From assembly GCF_003058325.1 (NCBI RefSeq), contig NZ_CP028843.1:5995001-6059000 (forward strand): DNA of 64,000 bases. Reading direction: 5' to 3'. Positions 1 through 8,985 of this stretch are shown here, piece by piece. A model generated the notes under the pieces. The model saw only the letters and a list, made by a program, of their open reading frames with translations. It had not been told where the DNA came from and did no database searches. The stretch is from Methylobacterium currus. Lineage in GTDB: Bacteria > Pseudomonadota > Alphaproteobacteria > Rhizobiales > Beijerinckiaceae. Position 1 is the stretch's first letter. Each line of letters begins with the position of its first letter. The translations under genes and the position numbers were made by a program.

Positions 1-1
1 C

Positions 2-544
2 AGCGGTGGGTGGCTCTCCGACCTCCTCTCCCGCGCCTCGCAGGAGGACGAGGACGAGCTGGCCTCGGCCGGCAAGGCCGGGGCCAAGGCCAGCCAGGAG
101 AACAAGACCAGTCAGGAGAACAAGGCTGGCCAAGGGACGGTCAAGACCGGACGAGGCGCCGACGAGGCGGGCCAGGGTAACGATCCCGACCGGGTCGGCG
201 CGGCAACGATCGACTCGATCTCCAGCAACATCGCCCGGATGATCGAGCACGCCGCCGCGGTGGACCTGTGGGAGCGCTACCGGCGCGGCGAGACGGAGCT
301 GTTCACCCGTCGCCTCTACACGGCGGAGGGCCAGCAGACCTTCGACGAGATCCGTCGCCGCTACCGCGCCGAGCCGGATTTCCGCCGGACCGTCGACCAT
401 TACGTACGGGAGTTCGAGCGCCTGCTCGGCGAGGTCTCCCGCACCGACAAGGACCCGCGGCGGGCCAACGCCTATCTCACCTCGGAGAGCGGCAAGGTCT
501 ACACGATGCTGGCCCATGCCAGCGGGCGCTTCGAGGGAGCATGA
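2..544 (+). CDS. C-terminal part of a large charged, probably coiled-coil protein (5' end outside window)
   Basis: The reading frame is open from the window edge to the TGA at 542-544, so only the C-terminal 180 residues are visible. The first 75 residues are low complexity, rich in Gly, Ala, Lys, Gln and Glu, with a repeated SQENK/AGQ-like motif. The last 100 residues form an ordered-looking helical region (MIEHAAAVDLWERYRRGE, then RRYRAEPDFRRTV). Similar C-termini occur in long Hyphomicrobiales proteins often labelled kinesin- or apolipoprotein-like, whose function is unknown; that link is from memory. A strong hairpin lies 43 bp downstream. No function is assigned. Confidence 0.7.
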   Translation, partial: SGGWLSDLLSRASQEDEDELASAGKAGAKASQENKTSQENKAGQGTVKTGRGADEAGQGNDPDRVGAATIDSISSNIARMIEHAAAVDLWERYRRGETELFTRRLYTAEGQQTFDEIRRRYRAEPDFRRTVDHYVREFERLLGEVSRTDKDPRRANAYLTSESGKVYTMLAHASGRFEGA

Positions 545-586
545 GCCCCCGGGGCGGCCGTTCCAGACCATGCCGCCTTGAATGAC

Positions 587-626
587 GAAGCCGCCCTCCG
601 GTCCCGCGGGACCGGAGGTCGGCTTC
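587..626 (+). terminator. Hairpin terminator after the first gene
   Basis: GAAGCC and GGCTTC flank a perfect inner stem (CCTCCGGTCCC / GGGACCGGAGG) with two unpaired bases on each side. It lies 43 bp after the stop at 544. There is no clear T-run, as is common in this GC range. Confidence 0.6.
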
Positions 627-860
627 ACCGTTTGAAGATGGGGACGGCGCCCGAGCTGCGGCCGTCGCGTGACGCCGACCGGCCGCCGACGAAGCCTCGG
701 CTCCGGCCGGCGCGGACGAGCAGCAAGCGGCATCAGCCGTCCCGAAGAAGCGCGAGGGGGTGAGGCCGAGGACGAGCGAGAACCCTATGCCAGGGAAAGT
801 CAGGAACCGGGCGTTGCAGGAGCGATGCGTCGCAGGCTCGGCGCCCGATGCACCGTCCGG

Positions 861-1301
861 TCAGAGCAGCCCCAGGGCCGCCAGTTCCCGCCGCATCGCC
901 TCGGGCATCGCCGCGAGGTCGCCGGCGGCGTGGCGTGAGATGTCGCGCGGGGCGTCCGCGGGCGCGAGGTAGCGCCAGCCCTGGAACGGCCGGCACGGCC
1001 GGGGCTCGACCGGGGTGACCTCCGGGTCGAGGACGAGGCGGCAGCGGCCGACCCCATCCCCGTCGGTGAAGGGGCGGATCGCCAGGACCGGCTGGCGGCA
1101 GGCGATCTGGCCGCGGATCACCCAGTAGAGCGAGCCCGTGCCGACGATCTCGTCGCCGCGTTTGGGAATCATGCGGGTGATGTGGGCCTGCTCGTGCGGG
1201 CGGCCCAGGCGCGCCGATTCGGCCCGGCGGGCGGCGATCCACTCCTCGAGGTCGGCGATGGACTCGCAGCCGACGCAGAGCTTGAGGAGGTGCAGGGACA
1301 T
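861..1301 (-). CDS. DUF1489 family protein
   Basis: The 146-residue product begins MSLHLLKLCVGCESI and carries EEW, a QAHITRMIPKR segment and a VIRGQIACRQPVL segment. All are typical of the short alphaproteobacterial DUF1489 family, whose usual length is about 140 residues. It has no signal peptide or membrane segment and is probably cytosolic. The function of the family is not known. It stands alone: the gene to its left is on the other strand, and cheZ-like DNA on its right is separated by 220 bp with a hairpin. Nothing in the sequence looks damaged. Confidence 0.85.
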   Translation of the reverse strand: MSLHLLKLCVGCESIADLEEWIAARRAESARLGRPHEQAHITRMIPKRGDEIVGTGSLYWVIRGQIACRQPVLAIRPFTDGDGVGRCRLVLDPEVTPVEPRPCRPFQGWRYLAPADAPRDISRHAAGDLAAMPEAMRRELAALGLL

Positions 1302-1485
1302 CGCAACCTGATGGGGGCGTCGGGCGTGAGAAAGGCAGGCGGGCTCCCTGCGGCGCGATTCTGGCGCCGCGAAGGCGGGCGTCCCGCGCCAGGGGGTCAG
1401 GTCTCATACCATCGCGCTTTCGCATCGACACCTCGACGCGAAAGTGTCCGGCGCATCCGCGCCGGCGCCCATTCGGGCTTAGCCA

Positions 1486-1515
1486 GCGCCTTCGAACGAG
1501 TCCGTTCGAAGGCGC
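1486..1515 (-). terminator. Hairpin terminator downstream of the cheZ-like gene
   Basis: Perfect 12-bp arms (GCGCCTTCGAAC / GTTCGAAGGCGC) enclose a 6-nt loop, 8 bp beyond the stop of the leftward gene at 1523. Confidence 0.65.
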
Positions 1516-1522
1516 GGCGGTG

Positions 1523-2428
1523 TCAGGTGAAGCGGGCGAGCTTCTCGTCGAGGGCGAGGTCGTCGATCTCCGAGAAGATATCCTCCAGCGCCATCACGTC
1601 GCCGGCGGCCGGCGCCTCGTCGCGCACCGGCACGAAGGCGATGTCGTCGTCGAGCACCATCGGCTCGACCAGGCGCAGGCGCGGCGCCGAGGCCGGCTCC
1701 TCGTCCCTTGCCCGCTCCTCGCCCTGCTCCTCGCCCGTCGTTTCGGTCGCCCTGCCCTTGCCCGTCGCCACGATCTCGTCGACATCGTCCTGGTCGAGGG
1801 TGGTCTCCCGGACCTCGGGCCGGTGTGCGGCGGGCGCCGGCGGGTCGTCCTCGCTGGCCCAGATCTCGATCATGGCGGTCAGGCGCTGCTCGAGGTAGCG
1901 CAGGGTGTTGACGATGCGGCTGGTGCGCTGCGCCGTCAGGTCCTGGAACGAGCAGGCGGTGTAGATCTGGGTCGCATTCTGGTCGAGGCGGTCGCAGACC
2001 CGGCTGTCGGCCCCGGTCTCGCGCAGGGTCCAGGCGACCTCCTGCACCTCCTCGGCGGCCTGGAGGATGTCGGAGGTGGCGCGCTCGGTGGTGCGCACGA
2101 TGCCGTCGAGGGCCTCGGAGGCGGCGCCGAGCTGGCTCTGGTCCTGGTCGGGAGTGTGGATCGCCGCGATCTCGGACTTGGTGCGGCTGATCGCTTTCGC
2201 CATCTCGATCAGGTCGTAGCGCAGGCGCTCCATCCCGGAGGGGCCGCGCTCGCCGATCACGGCATTCTCGAGCCGGCCGATCGCCTGCAGCAGAACGTCG
2301 GTATCGGCGGAGCGGTTGCGCCTGGCGTACTCGCCCAGGAACCAGCGCCCCCGCGCCGTCTCCAGCATCGCGCCCTCGATGACGTCGTACTCCTCCCGCG
2401 GTACGGGGAGCGAAGGGGTCCCGGCCAT
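1523..2428 (-). CDS. cheZ: CheZ-like protein phosphatase (chemotaxis)
   Basis: The protein has 301 residues. Its middle is long helices, and residues around 160-185 read ACSFQDLTAQRTSRIVNTL, which matches the CheZ signature CSFQDLTGQR. In known CheZ the Gln of this motif takes part in removing phosphate from CheY-P, ending the flagellar switch signal. The C-terminal 100 residues are acidic and disordered-looking (EEQGEERARDEE) and end in a short amphipathic helix (DLALDEKLARF), as in CheZ where the tail binds CheY-P. No chemotaxis gene lies next to it in the window. The family call is firm; that its partner is a CheY is inference. Confidence 0.8.
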   Translation of the reverse strand: MAGTPSLPVPREEYDVIEGAMLETARGRWFLGEYARRNRSADTDVLLQAIGRLENAVIGERGPSGMERLRYDLIEMAKAISRTKSEIAAIHTPDQDQSQLGAASEALDGIVRTTERATSDILQAAEEVQEVAWTLRETGADSRVCDRLDQNATQIYTACSFQDLTAQRTSRIVNTLRYLEQRLTAMIEIWASEDDPPAPAAHRPEVRETTLDQDDVDEIVATGKGRATETTGEEQGEERARDEEPASAPRLRLVEPMVLDDDIAFVPVRDEAPAAGDVMALEDIFSEIDDLALDEKLARFT

Positions 2429-2597
2429 CTCACCTGCCCTGTCATCGCCGGTCCGACGGAACGCTTCGGCGGCGTCTCGCCCGGAGGCGTATCTGTATTT
2501 ACACTTGACATCCCGGCGTTAACGGCGGCTTACGCGGGGTCCCTTCCGGGGGGGCTGATTCGGTCCGCGCCCCGGCCCTCCCCGCGCCGACATCACC

Positions 2598-3797
2598 GTG
2601 CCGCCTCCTCCGCTCTTCCTCGGCGACGGCCCGCGCCTCGCCCTGCTCTACGCGGCGGTGTTCGCCGGCATCGGCGTGGCGATGCCGTTCCTGCCCCTCT
2701 GGCTCGCCGGGCTCGGCCTCGGACCCGAATTGATCGGAGCCCTGGTGGCCCTGCCGATCCTGGTCCGGATCGGGGCGACGGCGCCCCTCGTCGGCCTGAT
2801 CGACCGCGGCCTCGCGCCGCGCACGCTGATGATCGCCGGCAGCCTCGGCCTCGCCGTCACCTACGCGCTGATGCCGGCGGCTTCGTCCTTGGGCTGGCCG
2901 GTGCTGGCCGGCTTGATCGTCCTCAACGCGGTCGCCGGTGCGCCGCTCGTGCCCTGCCTCGACTACCAGAGTCTCGCCGCGGTGCGGCGCGGGCAGGGTC
3001 TCGACTATGCCCGGATCCGGCTCGGCGGCTCGCTCGGCTTCCTGGCCGCCAGCCTTCTCGGGGGATGGCTCCTCGGCCTCGTCGGCACCGGCAGCATCAC
3101 CGGATTCCTCGCCGGCCTGGAACTCGCCTCGGCCTGCGGGGCCGCCCTCCTGCTGCACCGGGCGGACGGCGCGCGCACGGGCCCCCGTGGACCCGGGCGG
3201 GTACGATTGCCGGCGGCCCTGTGGCTCGCCATCGCGGCCGGCGCGGCGATCCAGGCGAGCCACGCGGCGGTCTACGCCTTCGGGTCGATCCACTGGGGCA
3301 GCCTCGGCCTCACCCCGGCGACGACCGGCATCGCCTGGGGCATCGGCGTCGTCGCCGAGATCGTGTTCTTTGCCGTCGTGGGCCGCGTCCCCTGCTTGCG
3401 CGACGCGCCGTTCCGGCTCCTCGGGCTCGGGGCCGTGGCCGCGCTGCTGCGCTGGGCCGGGCTGCTCGCCGCGGCCGGCCTGCCGGGCCTGGTGCTGCCG
3501 CTGCAGGCCCTGCACGGCCTGACCTTCGGGGCGACGCAGCTCGGCGCCATGGCGGCCTTGTCGCGCCTTGCCCCCGAGGGCGGGCGCGGCGCCGCGCAGG
3601 GAACCTACGCGGCCTGTGCCGCCCTCGCCTCGGCCACCGCCACCCTGGCGAGCGGGGCCGCCTACCGGACCGGCGGCGGGCCCCTCGCCTTCGGGCTGAT
3701 GCTGCCGGTGGCGGGGCTCGGCCTCGCCCTGACCCTTGCGGCCGCAAGAACCGCCCGGACGAGGATCGCCCGGACGGCATGTGCAACTCGCCGCTGA
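2598..3797 (+). CDS. MFS transporter (MFS_1-like, 12 membrane segments)
   Basis: The 399-residue protein is almost entirely hydrophobic with about twelve predicted membrane segments and short polar loops. The N-terminal half has GIGVAMPFLPLWLAGLGLGPELIGALVALPILVR, matching the PucC/LacY-like branch whose loop 2-3 carries basic residues after the second helix (APLVGLIDRGLAPR). A second half begins near residue 205. The start is GTG at 2598, shortly after the promoter region shared with the divergent cheZ-like gene. The substrate cannot be read from sequence. It is a single gene, followed by a 70-bp gap before the mla operon. Confidence 0.8.
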   Translation: MPPPPLFLGDGPRLALLYAAVFAGIGVAMPFLPLWLAGLGLGPELIGALVALPILVRIGATAPLVGLIDRGLAPRTLMIAGSLGLAVTYALMPAASSLGWPVLAGLIVLNAVAGAPLVPCLDYQSLAAVRRGQGLDYARIRLGGSLGFLAASLLGGWLLGLVGTGSITGFLAGLELASACGAALLLHRADGARTGPRGPGRVRLPAALWLAIAAGAAIQASHAAVYAFGSIHWGSLGLTPATTGIAWGIGVVAEIVFFAVVGRVPCLRDAPFRLLGLGAVAALLRWAGLLAAAGLPGLVLPLQALHGLTFGATQLGAMAALSRLAPEGGRGAAQGTYAACAALASATATLASGAAYRTGGGPLAFGLMLPVAGLGLALTLAAARTARTRIARTACATRR

Positions 3798-3890
3798 GTT
3801 GCGGTCCTCGCCCCATGGTTTGCGAATTGTTAGCATGACGGGGTATAGGACCGGCCTGAGGGGATTTTGGCGAACGAGGGAGGCCGGCCC

Positions 3891-5045
3891 GTGCCGACCG
3901 CACCCAACACGCGGGGGGCCGATGCGGCCCGTGTCGCGGTCGAGCGCGTGCGCGACGGCGTCGCCGCGCGCCTCGCCGGCCGCTGGACCGCCGACCAGGC
4001 CCCTGCCGTCGAGGCCGCCTCCGCCGAGATGCTGGCCGCCGATACTCTGTCTGCCGGCTCGCCCCTCGTCATCGATCTCTCGGGCCTCGCCCGCCTCGAC
4101 ACGCTCGGCGCCTGGGTGCTGGAGCGGACGCGCGCCGCGTTGCCCGCCGGCACGACCTACGCCGGCGCCTCCCCGGAACACCTGATCCTGCTGCGCGAGG
4201 TCGCCTACCGCGAGGCCGCGCCGGCGGCGCGGCGCCGGCGCTTCAACCCCCTCGACCCGGTCGCCAGCCTGGGGTCGGGCATGCGCAGCCTCGGCCACCA
4301 GGGCCTGGCCGGGCTCGCCTTCCTGGGCGAGGTGGTGGCGGGCTGCCTGCGGGTGCTCGCCAGGCCGCGCAGCTTCCGCGGGCCGGCGCTCGTCAACCAG
4401 GTCGAGCAGATCGCTTTGCGCGGCGCGCCGATCATCATGCTGATCTCGTTCCTGGTCGGCTGCATCGTCACCCAGCAGGGCATCATCCAGCTCCAGCGCT
4501 TCGGGGCCCAGACCTACGTCGTCAACATGATCGGCATCCTGACCCTGCGCGAGCTCGGGGTGCTGCTCACCTCGATCATGGTGGCGGGTCGCTCCGGCTC
4601 GGCCTTCACGGCGGAGATCGGCTCGATGCGCATGCGCGAGGAGGTCGATGCCCTGCGCGTCATGGGCCTCGACCCGATCGAGATCCTGATCGTCCCGCGC
4701 ATCATCGCCCTGATGTTCGCCCTGCCGCTGCTCGCCTTCCTGGCCGATCTCGCGGCGCTCGCCGGCGGTGCGCTGACCTCGCTCCTCTATGGCGGCCTGT
4801 CGCTGGAAGCCTTCGCCTTCCGGCTCCAGAACGCGATCGGCTTCCGTCACCTCGCCATCGGGCTGATCAAGGCGCCGTTCATGGCGCTCATCATCGGCAT
4901 CATCGCCTCGGTCGAGGGATTCATGGTCGAGGGCTCGGCCGAGTCGCTCGGCCGCCACGTCACCGCCTCAGTCGTCAAGTCAATCTTCATGGTCATCGTC
5001 CTCGATGGACTCTTCGCGGTGTTCTTCGCGGCCATCGACTTCTGA
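3891..5045 (+). CDS. mlaE: MlaE-type ABC permease with N-terminal STAS (MlaB-like) domain
   Basis: The preferred start is GTG 3891, because GAGGGAGG at 3876-3883 lies 7 nt upstream; a TTG at 3867 is the alternative. Residues about 10-110 form a STAS-like domain (VIDLSGLARLDTLGAWVLERTRAALP). The rest is the MlaE permease, with about five membrane helices, a GAPIIMLISFLVGCIVTQQG segment and the conserved GRSGSAFTAEIGSMRM loop that contacts the ATPase. MlaFEDB-type systems move phospholipids between the outer and inner membranes. In Escherichia coli the STAS subunit MlaB is a separate protein; here it is fused to the permease. It is first in an operon with the ATPase, MCE protein and lipoprotein that follow. 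Confidence 0.9.
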   Translation: MPTAPNTRGADAARVAVERVRDGVAARLAGRWTADQAPAVEAASAEMLAADTLSAGSPLVIDLSGLARLDTLGAWVLERTRAALPAGTTYAGASPEHLILLREVAYREAAPAARRRRFNPLDPVASLGSGMRSLGHQGLAGLAFLGEVVAGCLRVLARPRSFRGPALVNQVEQIALRGAPIIMLISFLVGCIVTQQGIIQLQRFGAQTYVVNMIGILTLRELGVLLTSIMVAGRSGSAFTAEIGSMRMREEVDALRVMGLDPIEILIVPRIIALMFALPLLAFLADLAALAGGALTSLLYGGLSLEAFAFRLQNAIGFRHLAIGLIKAPFMALIIGIIASVEGFMVEGSAESLGRHVTASVVKSIFMVIVLDGLFAVFFAAIDF

Positions 5046-5063
5046 GCGAGGCGACCCCCACCC

Positions 5064-5906
5064 TTGGCGATCCCAGCCCCCCTCCACCCTGCGCCTCCAG
5101 GCCGCGACGCGATCATCCGCGTGCGCGATCTCGTGGTCGGCTTCGGCGACCGCACGGTGCTCAAGGGCCTCAACCTCGACATCCGCCGGGGTGAGATCCT
5201 GGGCTTCGTCGGCCCTTCGGGCCAGGGCAAGTCGGTGCTCACCCGTACGCTGCTCGGCCTGGTGCCGAAGCGCTCGGGCACGATCGAGGTCTTCGGCGAG
5301 GACGTCGACCGGCTGAGCCTGGCCCAGCGCCGGGTGATCGAACGGCGCTGGGGCGTGCTGTTTCAGCAGGGCGCCCTGTTCTCGGCGCTGACCGTCAAGC
5401 AGAACATCCAGGTGCCGATGCGCGAGCACCTCAAGCTCTCCGAGCGCCTGCTCGACGAGTTCGCACGGCTCAAGATCGAGATGGTGGGCCTCAAGCCCGA
5501 CGCCGCCGACAAGCTGCCCTCCGAGCTCTCCGGCGGCATGATCAAGCGCGCCGCCCTCGCCCGGGCGCTGGCCCTCGACCCCGAGGTGCTGTTTCTCGAC
5601 GAGCCGACCTCGGGCCTCGACCCGATCGGCGCCGGCGAGTTCGACGAGCTGGTGGCGACGCTCCAGCGCACGCTCGGGCTGACCGTGTTCATGGTCACCC
5701 ACGACCTCGACAGCCTCTACACCGCCTGCGACCGCATCGCGGCCCTCGGCGACGGACTGATCATCGCCGAGGGGCCGATCGAGGCGATGCTGGCCTCCGA
5801 CCACCCGTGGCTGCGCTCCTACTTCCACGGCAAGCGCGCCCGCTCGATCGTGGTGCCGGGAGCGGAAGTCGTTTCATCCCGCGCAACAGTGGAGGGCGTC
5901 GCCTGA
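5064..5906 (+). CDS. mlaF: MlaF-type ABC ATPase
   Basis: The 280-residue protein has the full ATPase motif set: Walker A GPSGQGKS (residues ~50-57), Q-loop FQQGALFS, signature LSGGM, Walker B VLFLDEP and switch His in VTHDLDS. The GQGKS variant of Walker A and the LSGGMIKR signature are typical of the MlaF group. The start is taken as TTG 5064, 18 bp after mlaE; the first 15 residues (Pro-rich) may not all be translated. It supplies energy to the MlaE permease encoded just upstream. A 128-bp gap separates it from mlaD. Confidence 0.92.
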   Translation: MAIPAPLHPAPPGRDAIIRVRDLVVGFGDRTVLKGLNLDIRRGEILGFVGPSGQGKSVLTRTLLGLVPKRSGTIEVFGEDVDRLSLAQRRVIERRWGVLFQQGALFSALTVKQNIQVPMREHLKLSERLLDEFARLKIEMVGLKPDAADKLPSELSGGMIKRAALARALALDPEVLFLDEPTSGLDPIGAGEFDELVATLQRTLGLTVFMVTHDLDSLYTACDRIAALGDGLIIAEGPIEAMLASDHPWLRSYFHGKRARSIVVPGAEVVSSRATVEGVA

Positions 5907-6034
5907 TGTGCGATCCCGCACCCGCCCGTCGCCGGGCCTCACCTAAGCTTGGCGGGTTAGACCATGCCCCGAAGGCGCCTTCGAGGGCGTCTCTCCCGCT
6001 CTCCGCCCCGCACGAGCATGGAAACCGTTAAGGC

Positions 6035-7114
6035 ATGGAAACCCGCGCCAACAACGTCCTGATCGGCGCCTTCACGCTGGCGGTGATCGCACTCGGCTTC
6101 GCCTTCGCGTTCTGGTTGCGCGGCAGCTCCGCGAACCAGGCCCGGATGCCGGTGCGCATCGTGTTCTCGGGTGGCGTCGGGGGCTTGGCCAAGGGGGCGG
6201 TCGTCACCTTCAACGGCATCCGGGTCGGCGAGGCGACCGACGTCCGGCTGCTGCCGCAGGACCCGCGCCGGGTGACGGCGATCATCGAGGTCAATCGCGG
6301 CACGCCCCTGCGCGCCGACACGCGCGCGCGCCTCGACATGACGATGCTGACCGGCGTCGCCTCGATCGCCCTCGTCGGTGGCAGCGCCGATGCCCCGCCG
6401 CTCGCGCCGACCAACAACGATCCCGTTCCGACGATCTTCGCCGACGCCTCCGACATCCAGGACCTCATGGCCGCGGCCCGCACCATCGCGCAGCGCGCCG
6501 ACGACATGCTCCAGCGCCTCGACCGGGTGGTCGCCGGCAACGAGGGCGCGATCAACCGCACGCTCGCGAATGTCGAGCGGTTCTCGAAGACGCTCGGCGA
6601 CAGCGCGCCGGCCCTCGACGCCCTGACCAAGGCGGTGGACGGCCGCAAGCTCGCGAGCCTGATCGACAATGCCGACAGGTTCTCGGCCGCCCTCGCCGCC
6701 GCCTCGCCGGACGTCCAGGCCGGCATGCACGACGCGCGGGCGCTGGCGGGCAAGCTCAACGCCTCCGCCGACCGGCTCGACGCGGTGCTGAAGGGCGCCG
6801 AGGGCTTCCTCGGCTCCGCCGCGGGCGATGCCGGCAAGAGCACCTTCGCCGAGGTGCGCGACGCCGCGATCTCGATCCGCGAGGCGGGCCGGGCCTTCCG
6901 CACCATGTCGGAGAACCTCGACAAGCGCACCGCCACCCTGACCCAGAGCGTCAGCCGCCTCAGCGGCACCGGCCGGCGCGAGGTGCAGACCCTGGCGACC
7001 GATGGCCAGCGCACCCTCAACAGCCTCAACAGCGCCGTGCGCAACATCGAGCGCGACCCCTCGCAGGTGATCTTCGGCGGCAAGCCGTCGTTGCCCGAAT
7101 ACAACGGTCGCTGA
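6035..7114 (+). CDS. mlaD: MCE-domain lipid-binding protein (MlaD type)
   Basis: The 359-residue protein starts METRANNVLIGAFTLAVIALGF, a single N-terminal membrane anchor with the usual ETRAN start of alphaproteobacterial MCE proteins. The MCE domain follows at residues ~38-115 (VRIVFSGGVGGLAKGAVVTFNGIRVG). Residues ~145-330 are long heptad-like helices (IAQRADDMLQRLDRVV, RTATLTQSVSRLSG), the coiled-coil part that in related proteins forms a periplasmic channel or needle. It would sit in the inner membrane and bind phospholipid between MlaEF and an outer-membrane acceptor. There is an ATG start with weak Shine-Dalgarno support. Confidence 0.92.
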   Translation: METRANNVLIGAFTLAVIALGFAFAFWLRGSSANQARMPVRIVFSGGVGGLAKGAVVTFNGIRVGEATDVRLLPQDPRRVTAIIEVNRGTPLRADTRARLDMTMLTGVASIALVGGSADAPPLAPTNNDPVPTIFADASDIQDLMAAARTIAQRADDMLQRLDRVVAGNEGAINRTLANVERFSKTLGDSAPALDALTKAVDGRKLASLIDNADRFSAALAAASPDVQAGMHDARALAGKLNASADRLDAVLKGAEGFLGSAAGDAGKSTFAEVRDAAISIREAGRAFRTMSENLDKRTATLTQSVSRLSGTGRREVQTLATDGQRTLNSLNSAVRNIERDPSQVIFGGKPSLPEYNGR

Positions 7115-7233
7115 TCATGTTGCGGTGCGGCCTCGCCGCGGTTGCACCCGCGCGCCCGGCCGGGCGTTGTCCGTCCGTCTTCGGTCAAGCTTCCGGGCCT
7201 GTCCCGGTCCCGCCTTCCGGTCCGCCCGCTCCC

Positions 7234-7833
7234 ATGCTCCTCAAGGTCCCTTCCCCGCGTCATGCTCCCGGCCTGCTGGCCGTCGGTCTGGCCCTCGTCC
7301 TCGGCGCCTGCGGCAGCGGCGCCGTGCCGACCACCTTCGACCTCACCGCCCTGCCGGGCGCGGCCCGCAGCGGCGCGGCGCGGCGCTCGATCGTGGTGGC
7401 GGAGCCGGTCGGGCTGCAGCCCTTCGAGGCCGACCGGATCATCGTGCGCGAGCCCGGCGGCGCGGTGTCCTATCTCGGTGGCGGCCAATGGGCGGACCGG
7501 CTGCCCCGGCTGGTCCAGACCCGGCTGATCCAGAGCCTCGAGAACGCCAACCGCCTCAAGTCGGTCAGCCGCCCCGGCGACAAGGTCGCGGCCGACACGG
7601 TGCTGATCACCGAGCTGCGGTCCTTCGACATCCATGCGGGCACCCGCGAGGCGGTGGTCGACCTCTCAGCCAAGCTGATCCAGGAGAGCACCGGCACGGT
7701 CGTGGCGGCCAAGGTGTTCCAGGCCCGCGTCCCGGTGGCGGAGGTGAACGCCGGGGTGGCGGCGAACGGCCTCGACCGGGCGTTGTCGCTGGTGCTGGCG
7801 GATCTGGTGCGATGGATCAACGCCGGGGGTTGA
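7234..7833 (+). CDS. ABC-type transport auxiliary lipoprotein (PqiC/MlaD-partner type)
   Basis: The frame is open from 7117, but ATG 7234 gives a classical lipoprotein signal (LLAVGLALVLGAC, lipobox LGAC). This start is preferred because the preceding 39 residues are Pro/Arg-rich and would hide the signal. The mature protein begins GSGAVPTTFDLTA and includes VVAEPVGLQPFEADRIIVREPGG and ADRLPRLVQTRLIQSLEN, characteristic of the ABC_trans_aux/PqiC fold. Such lipoproteins partner MCE transporters at the outer membrane. It is the last gene of the mla operon and replaces the soluble MlaC carrier seen in Escherichia coli, since no mlaC-like gene is in the cluster. Confidence 0.85.
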   Translation: MLLKVPSPRHAPGLLAVGLALVLGACGSGAVPTTFDLTALPGAARSGAARRSIVVAEPVGLQPFEADRIIVREPGGAVSYLGGGQWADRLPRLVQTRLIQSLENANRLKSVSRPGDKVAADTVLITELRSFDIHAGTREAVVDLSAKLIQESTGTVVAAKVFQARVPVAEVNAGVAANGLDRALSLVLADLVRWINAGG

Positions 7834-7884
7834 GCTTGCCCGCTCCCGCCGGGAGCGTGCCGTATCCCTCCGTCCCATCCTCGA

Positions 7885-7935
7885 CCTCGTCCTGAGGTGC
7901 CGGCCGATCGACGATCGGTTGGCCTCGAAGGAGGG
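7885..7935. repeat. Imperfect palindromic intergenic repeat (REP/RIME-like)
   Basis: CCTCGTCCTGAGG at the left and CCTCGAAGGAGGG at the right flank an inner stem with GCCGATC / GATCGG. The CCTGAGGTGCC...GGCCTCGAAGGA layout is one recalled from intergenic repeats in Methylobacterium and Bradyrhizobium. The rest of the 7834-8170 gap shows no credible gene. Confidence 0.45.
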
Positions 7936-8170
7936 CACGGGAAGTCTCCGAAATCACCGGTGCCCCTTTCGACGCTGCCGCAAGCGTCAGCACCTCGGGA
8001 TGAGTTCGAGCGTTGGGAGAGCGGTTCGGAGGCCGTAGGAGGGCGGTGACCACCGGGGTCGCCGGGAGGGCCGGTCAAGCGCCGCGGGCCGACATCGACG
8101 CGCCGAGGAAAGCCGGTGTCGTCGAGCGGGGCCCGGAGAGGCGGGTCAGGCCGCCTGAATCCTCAGGCCC

Positions 8171-8791
8171 TCACTCCATCACAGCCGCCTTCATGATCAC
8201 CACCATGAAGGCCCGCCCCGTCCCCTCGCTGACGCAGCGCACGGTGTGGGGCCGGTCGCAGCGGTAGCGCAGGGTCTCGCCGGCCCGGGCCCGCTGCACC
8301 GCGCCGGCCACGTCGACCTCGAACTCGCCCTCGGTGACCGACAGGCACTCGACCGAGCCGCGCTGGTGGGCATCGGAATCGAGCACCCCGCCGGGATCGG
8401 CCGAGAGGTCGTACCATTGCAGCCACTCGACGGTCTTGATCCAGCCGATGATGGCGAGCCGCATCCGGCCGTCATCGGAGACGAGGATCGGCGTGTCGGC
8501 CCGGGACGACTTCTCGATGAAGGGTTCCTCGTCGCCGGTGGCGAGCACCCGCTCGATCGAGACGTCGAGGGCCTGGCTCAGGCGCCAGATCGTCGCCAGC
8601 GTCGGGTTGGTCTCGTTGCGCTCGATCTGGCTGATGATCGACTTCGCGACGCCGGACTGTTCGGCCAGTTCCGACAGCGACAGGTTATAGGCCTTGCGCA
8701 GGCGCTGGATGGTCTTGCCGAGCTGCCCCGACAGCACCTGCGCCCCGGTCATCAGATCCTTGGGGCGTTCCCGCCCCCGCTCGACGCCCAT
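8171..8791 (-). CDS. XRE-family regulator with C-terminal cupin domain
   Basis: The protein has 206 residues. At ~24-80 is a helix-turn-helix domain (LSLSELAEQSGVAKSIISQIERNETNPTLATIWRLSQAL), the classical XRE pattern. Residues ~120-200 form a cupin beta-barrel (SVECLSVTEGEFEVDV, then AGETLRYRCDRPHTVRC). This two-domain layout is shared by small-molecule-responsive repressors such as SutR/PuuR-like proteins. The effector is unknown. A start at the inner Met (8752) is possible because the first 13 residues are poorly conserved in type. It is monocistronic; the downstream thiED genes are separated by 195 bp and also run leftward. Confidence 0.88.
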   Translation of the reverse strand: MGVERGRERPKDLMTGAQVLSGQLGKTIQRLRKAYNLSLSELAEQSGVAKSIISQIERNETNPTLATIWRLSQALDVSIERVLATGDEEPFIEKSSRADTPILVSDDGRMRLAIIGWIKTVEWLQWYDLSADPGGVLDSDAHQRGSVECLSVTEGEFEVDVAGAVQRARAGETLRYRCDRPHTVRCVSEGTGRAFMVVIMKAAVME

Positions 8792-8985
8792 CGCCCGCCC
8801 TTGAATCCCACTGAATCACCGCGCAGCGTTCCGCAATCCGAACGCCCGTACGCTCCATCAAACGCAATCGCCCGGAGCGCGCAAGAGTTCATGCGGCCGC
8901 GCGGGCCGATTCCGGCGGGATGACGCATCGCTGCCCGGGGCTTGGCCGATCCCTTCGAAAGGGGCCGTTCGACGGCGCCACCGTC

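Noticed and set aside
2499..4958. Very long leftward open frame (819 codons) opposite the MFS and mlaE genes
   Set aside because: Low-complexity Arg/Gly/Glu-rich product; a shadow of GC-rich coding DNA on the other strand.
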